A stretch of 48,979 nt of DNA, taken from NCBI GenBank assembly GCA_023381615.1, contig JAMCQL010000006.1, forward strand, positions 1 through 48,979. Direction: 5' to 3'. Position numbers and translations under genes: made by a program. Shown one piece after another: positions 35,816-42,268 of this stretch (its first letter is position 1; each line of letters begins with the position of its first letter). Origin of the DNA: Bacteroidota bacterium (GTDB lineage: Bacteria > Bacteroidota > Ignavibacteria > Kryptoniales > JAKASW01). The notes beneath the pieces were generated by a model, which did no database searches, was not told where the DNA came from, and saw nothing but the letters and a program-made list of their open reading frames with translations.

Positions 35816-35825
35816 AGGCGGTCTC

Positions 35826-37727
35826 CTAAGTTTTTTCTACTATTTCTTTTTTGATACTCGAAACAAATTCTGCAAGCTGGGTTGCGCCTTTGTCGCCTTC
35901 GCGGTGCTTGCGAATCGAGACGGTGCCGGAGTCTTTTTCCTTCTGTCCGACAACCAGCATGTACGGAACTTTTCTCGTCTCCCATTCGCGGATCTTGTAG
36001 CCGACTTTTTCGTTGCGGTCATCGAGCTCAACGCGGACGTTCTCTTTAAGAAGCGCATCGACAACAGACTTGCCGTACTCGTTGAAGCTGTCGGTGATCG
36101 GAAGGACGGCGACTTGAACAGGTGAAAGCCACGTCGGGAAAGCGCCGGCGTAGTGCTCTGTCAGAATTCCAACAAATCTTTCGAACGAGCCGAAGATCGC
36201 GCGGTGGATTGCGACAGGCCGTTTCGCCGTGCCGTCCGCATCGATGTAAGTCAAATCAAATCTCTCCGGCAGCATCACGAAGTCGAGTTGTATTGTCGCG
36301 ACTTGCCAATCTCTGCCGATGGCATCTTTGATTTGGATGTCTATTTTCGGTCCGTAGAAGGCGCCGTCTTTTTCTTTAAGGCCGTACTTAATGCCATTCT
36401 TGTCCAGCGCTTTTTTCAATGAAGCTTCCGCCTGCTCCCACAGTTTCGGATCGCCCATTGCGTCATCCGGCTTGGTGGAAAGGTTGTAAGACGGTTCAAA
36501 TTTGAAAATGCGATAAACTTTGTTTATGAAATCTATCAAATCATTTATTTCGTCTACAATCTGGTCGGGCCGCAGATAAATGTGCGCATCATCCATTGTT
36601 ATTTGCCGAACGCGGAACATCCCGCCGAGCGCTCCGGAAATTTCGTTGCGGTGAAGCCTGCCGATCTCGGCAAGCCTCAGCGGGAGATCGCGGTAGCTTC
36701 TCGTCCGGTGCTTGTAAACGTAAGTGCTCTCGGGACAATTCATCGGTTTCAGAGAATAAGTCTCCTCTTCCACATCGAGAACAAACATATTTTGCTTGTA
36801 ATGATCCCAGTGTCCGGATTGCTCCCACAGATCTTTCTTTACAAGCATCGGAGTTGAAATCTCGAGATAGCCTCGACTGTCAAGTTCTTCGCGGATAAAT
36901 TTCTCGAGTTCTCTGAAGATTACCATCCCTTTTGGCAGCCAGAACGGTGCACCGGGCGCGATATCGTGGAACACGAAGAGCTCAAGTTCGCGTCCAAGTC
37001 TTCTGTGGTCGCGAAGCTTTGCTTCCTCGAGCATTTTGAGATGATCGTCGAGCATCTTTTTCTTGGGGAAGGAGACGCCGTAAACCCGCTGAAGCATTTT
37101 GTTCTTGCTGTCGCCGCGCCAGTAAGCTCCGCTGGTGCCGAGAAGCTTGAAATATTTCAGCTTGCCTGCGGAAGGAGCGTGCGGGCCGCGGCAAAGGTCG
37201 GTAAACTCGCCTTCGCTGTAGAAAGTTATTGTCCCATCTAGGGCGCCGATGATTTCTACTTTATAAGGATCCTTCTTTTCCTTGAAGAACTTCAGCGCTT
37301 CGTCTTTTTGAACGACTTTTCTTACGAACGGCTCGTTGTTATCGGCGAGCTCATGCATTTTCTTTTCGATCGCTTCGAGATCCGCGGGAGACAGAGTCTT
37401 GTTGATATCAATGTCGTAATAAAAACCGTCTTCTATTGCCGGGCCCACTCCGAATTTCGCTTCGGGAAAAAGAGACAAGATGGCATGCGCCATCAAGTGT
37501 GAACTGCTGTGCCAATAGACTTCGCGTCCTTCCGGATCATCGAATGTCAGGAACTTCACTTCGCAGTCGCCGGTGATTGGAGTGTTGAGGTCGGAAATTT
37601 TCCCGTTGATCTTCACTGCCAACGCATCTTCTGCCAAAGAGCGGCTGATTCTCTTCGCAACCTCGATAGCCGGGGTGGATGAATCGACTTCAAGTATGGA
37701 ATTATCCGGTAGCTTTGCTTTTACCAT
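35826..37727 (-). CDS. thrS: Threonine--tRNA ligase
   Basis: This 633-residue enzyme has the full domain set. It starts with an N-terminal TGS domain (residues 1-60) and the editing domain with HSSSHLMAHA and TDLCRGPHAPSAG. The class II core follows (motif 2 around RLAEIGRLHRNE, motif 3 near HRAIFGSFERFVGIL), and then the anticodon-binding domain. Its stop lies ten bases before the infC AUU. A terminator and a tRNA-like sequence lie just upstream of the gene and may take part in its control. Confidence 0.97.
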   Translation of the reverse strand: MVKAKLPDNSILEVDSSTPAIEVAKRISRSLAEDALAVKINGKISDLNTPITGDCEVKFLTFDDPEGREVYWHSSSHLMAHAILSLFPEAKFGVGPAIEDGFYYDIDINKTLSPADLEAIEKKMHELADNNEPFVRKVVQKDEALKFFKEKKDPYKVEIIGALDGTITFYSEGEFTDLCRGPHAPSAGKLKYFKLLGTSGAYWRGDSKNKMLQRVYGVSFPKKKMLDDHLKMLEEAKLRDHRRLGRELELFVFHDIAPGAPFWLPKGMVIFRELEKFIREELDSRGYLEISTPMLVKKDLWEQSGHWDHYKQNMFVLDVEEETYSLKPMNCPESTYVYKHRTRSYRDLPLRLAEIGRLHRNEISGALGGMFRVRQITMDDAHIYLRPDQIVDEINDLIDFINKVYRIFKFEPSYNLSTKPDDAMGDPKLWEQAEASLKKALDKNGIKYGLKEKDGAFYGPKIDIQIKDAIGRDWQVATIQLDFVMLPERFDLTYIDADGTAKRPVAIHRAIFGSFERFVGILTEHYAGAFPTWLSPVQVAVLPITDSFNEYGKSVVDALLKENVRVELDDRNEKVGYKIREWETRKVPYMLVVGQKEKDSGTVSIRKHREGDKGATQLAEFVSSIKKEIVEKT

Positions 37728-37746
37728 AAACTCTTTTTGAATTAGA

Positions 37747-37774
37747 ATAAAAAAATCGGAGAAACCTCCGATTT
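37747..37774 (-). terminator. Terminator between the tRNA cluster and thrS
   Basis: On the minus strand AAATCGGAG (37774-37766) pairs with CTCCGATTT (37761-37753) around a 4-nt loop, and a T-rich run follows. It ends about 20 bases before the thrS start codon, so it either closes the tRNA transcript or acts as a thrS leader attenuator. Confidence 0.7.
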
Positions 37775-37776
37775 GT

Positions 37777-37899
37777 GGGCGATAGAGGATTCTCCGCCAA
37801 AAGCGGATGCGCCTGTGGTGCAGAACCTCCGACCTCCCTGATTCAACTTTGTTGAATCGCGACGCTCTAAACTCCGCCGAAGGCGGAAGCTAATCGCCC
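37777..37899 (-). pseudogene. Degenerate tRNA-Val-like copy with palindromic insertions
   Basis: Four blocks agree with the intact tRNA-Val at 37950-38023: the acceptor/T 3' strand (37777-37792, 16 of 16), the T/variable part (37823-37835, 11 of 13), the D-stem 3' side (37863-37872, 10 of 10) and the 5' acceptor (37888-37899, 12 of 12). The loops between them are replaced. The D-loop holds TCCGCCGAAGGCGGA (37873-37887). The T-loop holds two 15-mers (37793-37822). The anticodon arm becomes GATTCAAC-TTT-GTTGAATC within a 27-nt block. The acceptor ends still pair, but no usable anticodon loop remains. Confidence 0.8.
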
Positions 37900-37948
37900 A
37901 ACTTATTAACTTGGCCGAAGAAAAAATTACTGGCCTCAGCCTTGTCTG

Positions 37949-38023
37949 TGGGCGATAGAGGATTCGAACCTCTGACCTCTACAATGTCAATGTAGCGCTC
38001 TAAACCAACTGAGCTAATCGCCC
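37949..38023 (-). tRNA. tRNA-Val (GAC)
   Basis: A complete cloverleaf is present: acceptor GGGCGAT/ATCGCCC, D stem GCTC/GAGC, anticodon stem CTACA/TGTAG with loop TTGACAT giving anticodon GAC, and T stem AGAGG/CCTCT with loop TTCGAAT. The discriminator base is A at 37949, and no CCA is encoded. It lies between two damaged copies of itself. Confidence 0.97.
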
Positions 38024-38102
38024 GGTGCAAGTCAATAGCAAAATTTAAAAGACCAGTTTTTGCGACTCTTACGTCCAACTCGCCTTGACGAGTCGCCAAG
38101 GG

Positions 38103-38176
38103 CAACCTCTACTTCCCGATTCGATGAAGCCATATCGGGACGCTCTAAACTCCGCCCGAGGCGAAAGCTAATCGCC
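38103..38176 (-). pseudogene. Second degenerate tRNA-Val-like fragment
   Basis: CGCTCTAAAC (38141-38150) and AGCTAATCGCC (38166-38176) match the 5' half of tRNA-Val exactly. The D-loop between them is TCCGCCCGAGGCGAA, 12 of 15 identical to the insertion in the other degenerate copy. The anticodon arm is replaced by a stem with arms TCCCGAT and ATCGGGA (about 38114-38140). CAACCTCT (38103-38110) may be the T-stem. The 3' acceptor strand is missing or unrecognisable. Confidence 0.65.
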
Positions 38177-38194
38177 TCTAAGCGATTCGAACTG

Positions 38195-38281
38195 TGCCGA
38201 GGGCGGGACTTGAACCCGCACGGCCCGTTTGGGGCCAAAGGATTTTAAGTCCTTCGCGTCTACCAATTCCGCCACCCCGGC
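38195..38281 (-). tRNA. tRNA-Leu (TAA)
   Basis: A complete class II tRNA is present: acceptor GCCGGGG paired with CCTCGGC, D-loop with GAATTGGTAGACGC, anticodon stem AAGGA/TCCTT with loop CTTAAAA giving TAA, a long variable arm (TGGCCCC to GGGCCGT), and T stem GCGGG/CCCGC with loop TTCAAGT. Discriminator A is at 38195; no CCA is encoded. Confidence 0.97.
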
Positions 38282-38412
38282 GGTGTCCCACCAAAGGCTC
38301 GGCAGAGCCGATCAACTCACATCTCCCGCTCTGCGGGATAGCGCCAGAGGCGCTCACTGTGATGTCCGGCTTCCCGTCCCGAAAACTTTCGGGATGGGAA
38401 ATCGCTGGTTAA
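38282..38412. repeat. Row of four palindromes beside tRNA-Leu
   Basis: GGCTC-GGCA-GAGCC (38296-38309), TCCCGC-TCT-GCGGGA (38324-38338), AGCGCC-AGA-GGCGCT (38340-38354) and a 30-nt hairpin (38371-38400, arms starting TTCCC) follow one another closely. The second and third share the 6-bp arm, 3-nt loop format with the inserts in the degenerate tRNAs, although the arm sequences differ. Confidence 0.7.
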
Positions 38413-38647
38413 TTTAGGCACCGAGGCTAACAAAGTCAACGTGAATGGAATAAATTCACGATTTCACGCTAGATTTTCCACGTTTCACGATCTCCTTTTG
38501 TCCAGCTTCCGAAGGATTCCGCCCATACTCTTGGTTTACAACGAAAATCAGCCCGAATATTACCAGTGAGCGAAGAGAAGGAACAAATGGGATAAGCGAA
38601 CCACGTTTTCGTTCAATACTGGTCCGCTTACCCGTAGCAAAGGGACG
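38413..38647. other. Gene-free stretch with a hairpin after the peroxiredoxin operon
   Basis: There is no coding region here. TAAGCGAACCA (38593-38603) pairs with TGGTCCGCTTA (38620-38630) with one G-U pair, and flanking GGG/CCC extends the stem. It lies just after the stop of the small winged-helix gene and is probably its terminator. The rest shows nothing I recognise. Confidence 0.45.
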
Positions 38648-38878
38648 CTAAGCAACAGTTTGTTTTAGCTTCTCGGAACCAAGGTCTGTCAAATAAAACG
38701 AGCCATCCTTTTCAAAGGCAAGCCCGGTGTCTATCAGATCTCGTGCTGTTGCTCTGACAAGGTAAAGAGGAATGTCGGTAATCGAAGCAACCTCTTCCAG
38801 TGAATGGTGATCGATGATTACTTTCATTAGAGTTGTGGCAGCCTCTGTCAACGCGCCGTCTGCATTAATGCATGCCAT
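38648..38878 (-). CDS. Small winged-helix-like protein coupled to peroxiredoxin
   Basis: This 76-residue protein has a helix-turn-helix-like pattern: SLEEVASITDIPLYLVRATARD is followed by a short beta wing (LAFEKDGSFYLTDLGSEKLK). No sensor or metal-binding motif is visible. It starts three bases after the peroxiredoxin stop, so the two are co-transcribed. It might regulate the operon or form a DNA- or protein-binding adaptor; function is inferred only from fold and context. Confidence 0.65.
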   Translation of the reverse strand: MACINADGALTEAATTLMKVIIDHHSLEEVASITDIPLYLVRATARDLIDTGLAFEKDGSFYLTDLGSEKLKQTVA

Positions 38879-38881
38879 TAC

Positions 38882-39541
38882 TCAGAGTACTTTCTTGCTG
38901 AGGTACCAGTCGATCACCTCGAGGCTCTTGTCATTGACTCGCTGCTCTGCCATTGATGCTGTGTTCGGTGCCGGGACAATCACTTTGTCCCCCGGCTTCC
39001 AGTTCGCTGGGGTGGCAACCTGGTGCTTGTCAGTGGTTTGAAGTGCATCGACCACGCGGAGTATCTCCTGCATGTTCCTTCCGGTCGTGAGAGGATAGTA
39101 AATCATGGCTCTAAGTTTTCCGTCTGGATCGATGAAGAATACGCATCGGGAGGTTTCCGTTTTACTTTCACCGGGCATTATCATGCCGTACTTAGTTGCC
39201 ACCTCTTTGTTGAGATCCGCTATGATGGGGAAGGGAACCTTCACTCCTAACTTCTCTTCGATGTTGCGGATCCATCCGATGTGCGAATAAACCGAATCGA
39301 TGCTCAAGCCGAGGAGTTGGACATTTCTCTTCTTAAGCTCCGGATAGATTTCCGTGAATGTCACGAATTCGGTCGTGCATACTGGAGTAAAATCGGCGGG
39401 ATGGGAAAAGAGAATTAACCAACTTCCCTTGAAATCAGAAAGTCTAAGTGTCCCTTGAGTTGTTACCGCTTCAAAATCTGGCGCGGGTTCGCCGAGTCGC
39501 GGAAGACCATAACCTGTCTGGTTGCCATTCAATTCTGTCAT
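38882..39541 (-). CDS. Peroxiredoxin (Prx6/1-Cys type)
   Basis: This 219-residue thiol peroxidase reduces hydrogen peroxide and organic peroxides. The peroxidatic cysteine is C55 in SHPADFTPVCTTEF. The only other cysteine is C133 (SRCVFFIDPDGKLRAM), not the usual resolving position of 2-Cys enzymes. The long C-terminal arm (VATPANWKPGDKVIVPAP) is typical of the Prx6 group found in archaea and many bacteria. A clear GAGGAG precedes the start. Confidence 0.95.
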   Translation of the reverse strand: MTELNGNQTGYGLPRLGEPAPDFEAVTTQGTLRLSDFKGSWLILFSHPADFTPVCTTEFVTFTEIYPELKKRNVQLLGLSIDSVYSHIGWIRNIEEKLGVKVPFPIIADLNKEVATKYGMIMPGESKTETSRCVFFIDPDGKLRAMIYYPLTTGRNMQEILRVVDALQTTDKHQVATPANWKPGDKVIVPAPNTASMAEQRVNDKSLEVIDWYLSKKVL

Positions 39542-39679
39542 TTCAAATTTCTCCTCTTCTGATTATCTGTTTGCAAAAAGATCTAATACCTATTAACATC
39601 ATTGAGCAGTTTAAGTTTCTGGTGCGGCTCCGGCGGTTTTGGTGAACGGAAATTATTTTTGGAGTAAGTACTGTCAACT

Positions 39680-40552
39680 TTACTTTTTTTCCTCATTAGC
39701 CACGACAATCAGCCCGAGTACTCCTAAATCTGCGTAGAGCAGAGGTGCAAGAATCGGCGCAAATACGAGAATTCTCTCGAGGCTAAGTTGGCCGTTGTCT
39801 GCCAAGTCGCCGGACAGGTGAAACGCGAATCCAAGCATGCCAACGACTATTGCCGCGATCATTGTCCAGAAATAAGTCAATTCATCTCCGGACGACCAGT
39901 TTTTGCTGACAGCCAGAGAAATCACGACTCCGATTGCAAACAGTCCATACACAATCGGAATTAGCTTATATAATGAATAGCCGTACTGACCGTGGTCAAT
40001 AATCGAAGTGAGGGCGCTTGCGGCAAAACCAAGCCCGACAAGCCAAAGAAAATGCCTGTCGCGGGAGATTGGAGCTTTGAATGTTCCAAGTCCGGGGACC
40101 TCCAGTAGACCCGGCTGTCCCTTGACCTCCTCGACGACTCCATACAACCCGACCAGAGAAATACCGGCGAAAGCGAGCGGTGCAAGTATTGGTGAAGCGA
40201 AAGTCAGCCAAATCCACGTGAGTTGTCCGAGAGGATTCAGAGCTTCGTTTGCATGAAACGCTGTTCCGAGCACGCCGACTACGACTCCCAAGACCATCAG
40301 AAAGATGTGGGTAAGCACAATATATCTATTTGGTTTCGAGTTCAAAGCCACGAGGAAACTCGACAGAGCGCCAAGCGGTGCATAGATGATTGGAATCAAT
40401 TCATACGATGGCACGAAATTATTCACTGCGTGTGCAAGCGCAACGTCGAGGCCGGTAAAAATAAAATTCACGCCGACAAGGAGAAGCAAAAGTCTGTTTT
40501 TCTCCATCGGCAATTTCACGCGCGCCAGATGGAAGACAGATATTTCGTTCAT
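39680..40552 (-). CDS. Membrane protein with internally duplicated four-helix units, partner of the cytochrome
   Basis: This 290-residue integral membrane protein starts at 40552, where its ATG overlaps the cytochrome stop (ATGA). Upstream in-frame sequence is the cytochrome gene in another frame. Two halves resemble each other. LDVALAHAVN, ELIPIIYAPLGA and GVLGTAFHANEALNPLGQLT in the first correspond to IIDHGQYGYS, KLIPIVYGLFAI and GMLGFAFHLSGDLADNGQLS in the second. Histidines inside or near helices are conserved between halves (LAHA/IDHG and FHAN/FHLS). This could mean bound heme b and quinone chemistry, but that is inference. I do not recognise a named family. The gene is probably the membrane module of the octaheme cytochrome. 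Confidence 0.8.
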   Translation of the reverse strand: MNEISVFHLARVKLPMEKNRLLLLLVGVNFIFTGLDVALAHAVNNFVPSYELIPIIYAPLGALSSFLVALNSKPNRYIVLTHIFLMVLGVVVGVLGTAFHANEALNPLGQLTWIWLTFASPILAPLAFAGISLVGLYGVVEEVKGQPGLLEVPGLGTFKAPISRDRHFLWLVGLGFAASALTSIIDHGQYGYSLYKLIPIVYGLFAIGVVISLAVSKNWSSGDELTYFWTMIAAIVVGMLGFAFHLSGDLADNGQLSLERILVFAPILAPLLYADLGVLGLIVVANEEKK

Positions 40553-41850
40553 CGCTTCGCTCCGCTTCGATGCTCGGCTCTCAGTCTGGCAGCGTCTTCT
40601 TTTACCTTGTTGAGTTGTCTTAGGAGCGGATAAACGCCGTGCCACTGGACGTAATCCGGTCCTTGCATGTAAGCGGCGAATTTTGCCGTCCTGCCGTAAT
40701 AATGCCACAGGTCAAACGCATCGTAGCTGATCTGAGTTGCGAATGGTTTTGACGTAATCACTTTGTCTTTGATAAGTCCCGCGATTATGTCGGACGCTTC
40801 TTTGACTTTTACATTCACGAAAGAAGTTACGCTGTCGGCTCGCTGATAAACTTTCTTAATGAAGGGCTGCGAATGGCAGTTGGCACAAATTCCCTGCATC
40901 GCGCGGCGATTCTGCTCGCCGTTCGGTCTGTCTGTCGAGATGGCGGCAAATAGAAACTTTGTGAGACGCGTTCCGACTTCGTGGGTTGTTCCTTGGCCTC
41001 CGAAGCCGCTCATGTGACAAGTCGCGCAAGTCGGAGCAGGCATGTCGCGCGTCGTCAACCGTCCCGCCTTCTGGTTCCAATTCCAGTTTTGTCCTTCGGT
41101 CGCATACATAACGCCGTGAGCGGACTCTTTATAGATTTCCTCCTGCGGATGATCCGGGCCGAGGTGGCACTGTCCGCAGACTTCGGGTTTACGGACTTGC
41201 GCGAGTGAAAATTCGTGTCGCAGATGGCACTTGTTGCAATTGCCGATGCTTCCGTCCTTGTTCGGTTTTCCGATTGCATGACAGCTCTGGCAAGCAGCCG
41301 GAGTTACGTTCGGTCCTTCCATATCGAAGATGGCGTTTCTCGTTGCTGTGGGGATGCCGTTCGGCCCGCGGGTGAGTTCCGGGATGCTTTCGGTCAGCTT
41401 TTGCTGTTCTGGTGAGAAATCATCGAAGCCGGTGAGTGCCATCCATGCCGGTCCGGCATGGCGGCTGTGCTCAAATTCATCTGTCTCCCTGACGTGGCAT
41501 TTCCCGCATTGCTTGGGAGTCGGCTCGGATGTAATGAAAAATCCTTCGTGGTCGTGTCCCATCGAGTTGTTCTTGTTGACGATGTGGCAGTCTTCGCATT
41601 TGACGCCGGACTTTGCCATTGTGCTTGTCGCGTATTGATAAACAATGTCGGGAGTTACGCGTTGGTGGCAAGTCGCGCATTTGTCGCCTCCGGTGAAAGA
41701 GACTTGTCCCGAGGAAAGTCGGGATCCTGCGGACTGAACTTTTGCTGTTTCACCGCCGCTCGGAAGTTTTGTGAGCAGATAAAGGGCAAGCAGGACAACT
41801 ACCGTTACTGCAGTGCCAACGACGACGGTTTTCGGAATTTCACGCGCCAT
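40549..41850 (-). CDS. Membrane-anchored octaheme cytochrome c, hydroxylamine-oxidoreductase-like
   Basis: This 433-residue protein has an N-terminal anchor (VVVGTAVTVVVLLALYLL) and eight CxxCH heme sites, with cysteines starting at residues 58, 85, 115, 187, 205, 225, 275 and 322. Spacing, the ESAHGVMYA segment and the C-terminal helix block (WHYYGRTAKFAAYMQGPDYV then QWHGVYPLL) fit the HAO/octaheme family. Members either oxidise hydroxylamine or reduce nitrite to ammonia; the Tyr crosslink needed for oxidation cannot be assessed safely here. It acts in the periplasm. The linker after the anchor contains a dispersed palindromic repeat (SAGSRLSSGQ). AAAGGAG precedes the start. Confidence 0.9.
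   Translation of the reverse strand: MAREIPKTVVVGTAVTVVVLLALYLLTKLPSGGETAKVQSAGSRLSSGQVSFTGGDKCATCHQRVTPDIVYQYATSTMAKSGVKCEDCHIVNKNNSMGHDHEGFFITSEPTPKQCGKCHVRETDEFEHSRHAGPAWMALTGFDDFSPEQQKLTESIPELTRGPNGIPTATRNAIFDMEGPNVTPAACQSCHAIGKPNKDGSIGNCNKCHLRHEFSLAQVRKPEVCGQCHLGPDHPQEEIYKESAHGVMYATEGQNWNWNQKAGRLTTRDMPAPTCATCHMSGFGGQGTTHEVGTRLTKFLFAAISTDRPNGEQNRRAMQGICANCHSQPFIKKVYQRADSVTSFVNVKVKEASDIIAGLIKDKVITSKPFATQISYDAFDLWHYYGRTAKFAAYMQGPDYVQWHGVYPLLRQLNKVKEDAARLRAEHRSGAKR
41701..41727. repeat. Copy of the dispersed 27-bp palindromic repeat inside the cytochrome gene
   Basis: It matches 9874-9900 (reverse complement) at 25 of 27 positions. The ends are GGATCCCGAC and TCGGGACAAGTC on the minus strand. 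It encodes part of the flexible linker between the membrane anchor and the first heme site, a place where an insertion would be tolerated. Confidence 0.8.
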
Positions 41851-42268
41851 TGTTTTCTCCTTTCAGTATTTCATGTGAATTTCTTGGACTTACGGGACTA
41901 ATTTGTCTGAAATATATCAGGGTTAAACGCTTAAGTCAATTGGCAATTTTGGTAAGCTGAAAAAACCTGAAAGGATTTCCCTCATCGGAAATGAAGCTTT
42001 CAACAGAATTTCTCAGAGCGTGGGATAATATTCACGTGTGGGGACTATCGACAAGACATTTCAGAACGAAAGGCAGGATTCACGATGCCACAGCCGATTC
42101 GAACAACGTGCATTGGAACTGAGTTGCTTAATTCGTAAAATTAATGACTGAACTTAAAACTGTGATGCGCTTTTGAATTTAGATTTTTTTATTTTCTGCG
42201 AACTGGCCCAAGTGTTCAAATCCTCAATGATTCAAGGTAACGAAGCAACAGTTTTATAAGGCATAGCA
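41851..42268. other. Divergent intergenic region, cytochrome / P-type ATPase
   Basis: There are about 418 bases without a gene between the divergent cytochrome and ATPase genes. Promoters for both must lie here, but I could not choose convincing -35/-10 pairs. No strong hairpin or riboswitch-like motif stood out. Confidence 0.4.

Noticed and set aside
37777..37899. Intron-containing functional tRNA
   Set aside because: The inserts fall in several loops at once and remove the anticodon loop, which does not fit a single spliced intron.
37777..38176. T-box riboswitch upstream of thrS
   Set aside because: The sequence aligns with tRNA-Val itself rather than with a T-box; no specifier loop or antiterminator T-box motif was seen.
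40553..40708. Longer start of the duplicated membrane protein
   Set aside because: The added residues are the cytochrome gene read out of frame; the ATGA overlap start is far more natural.
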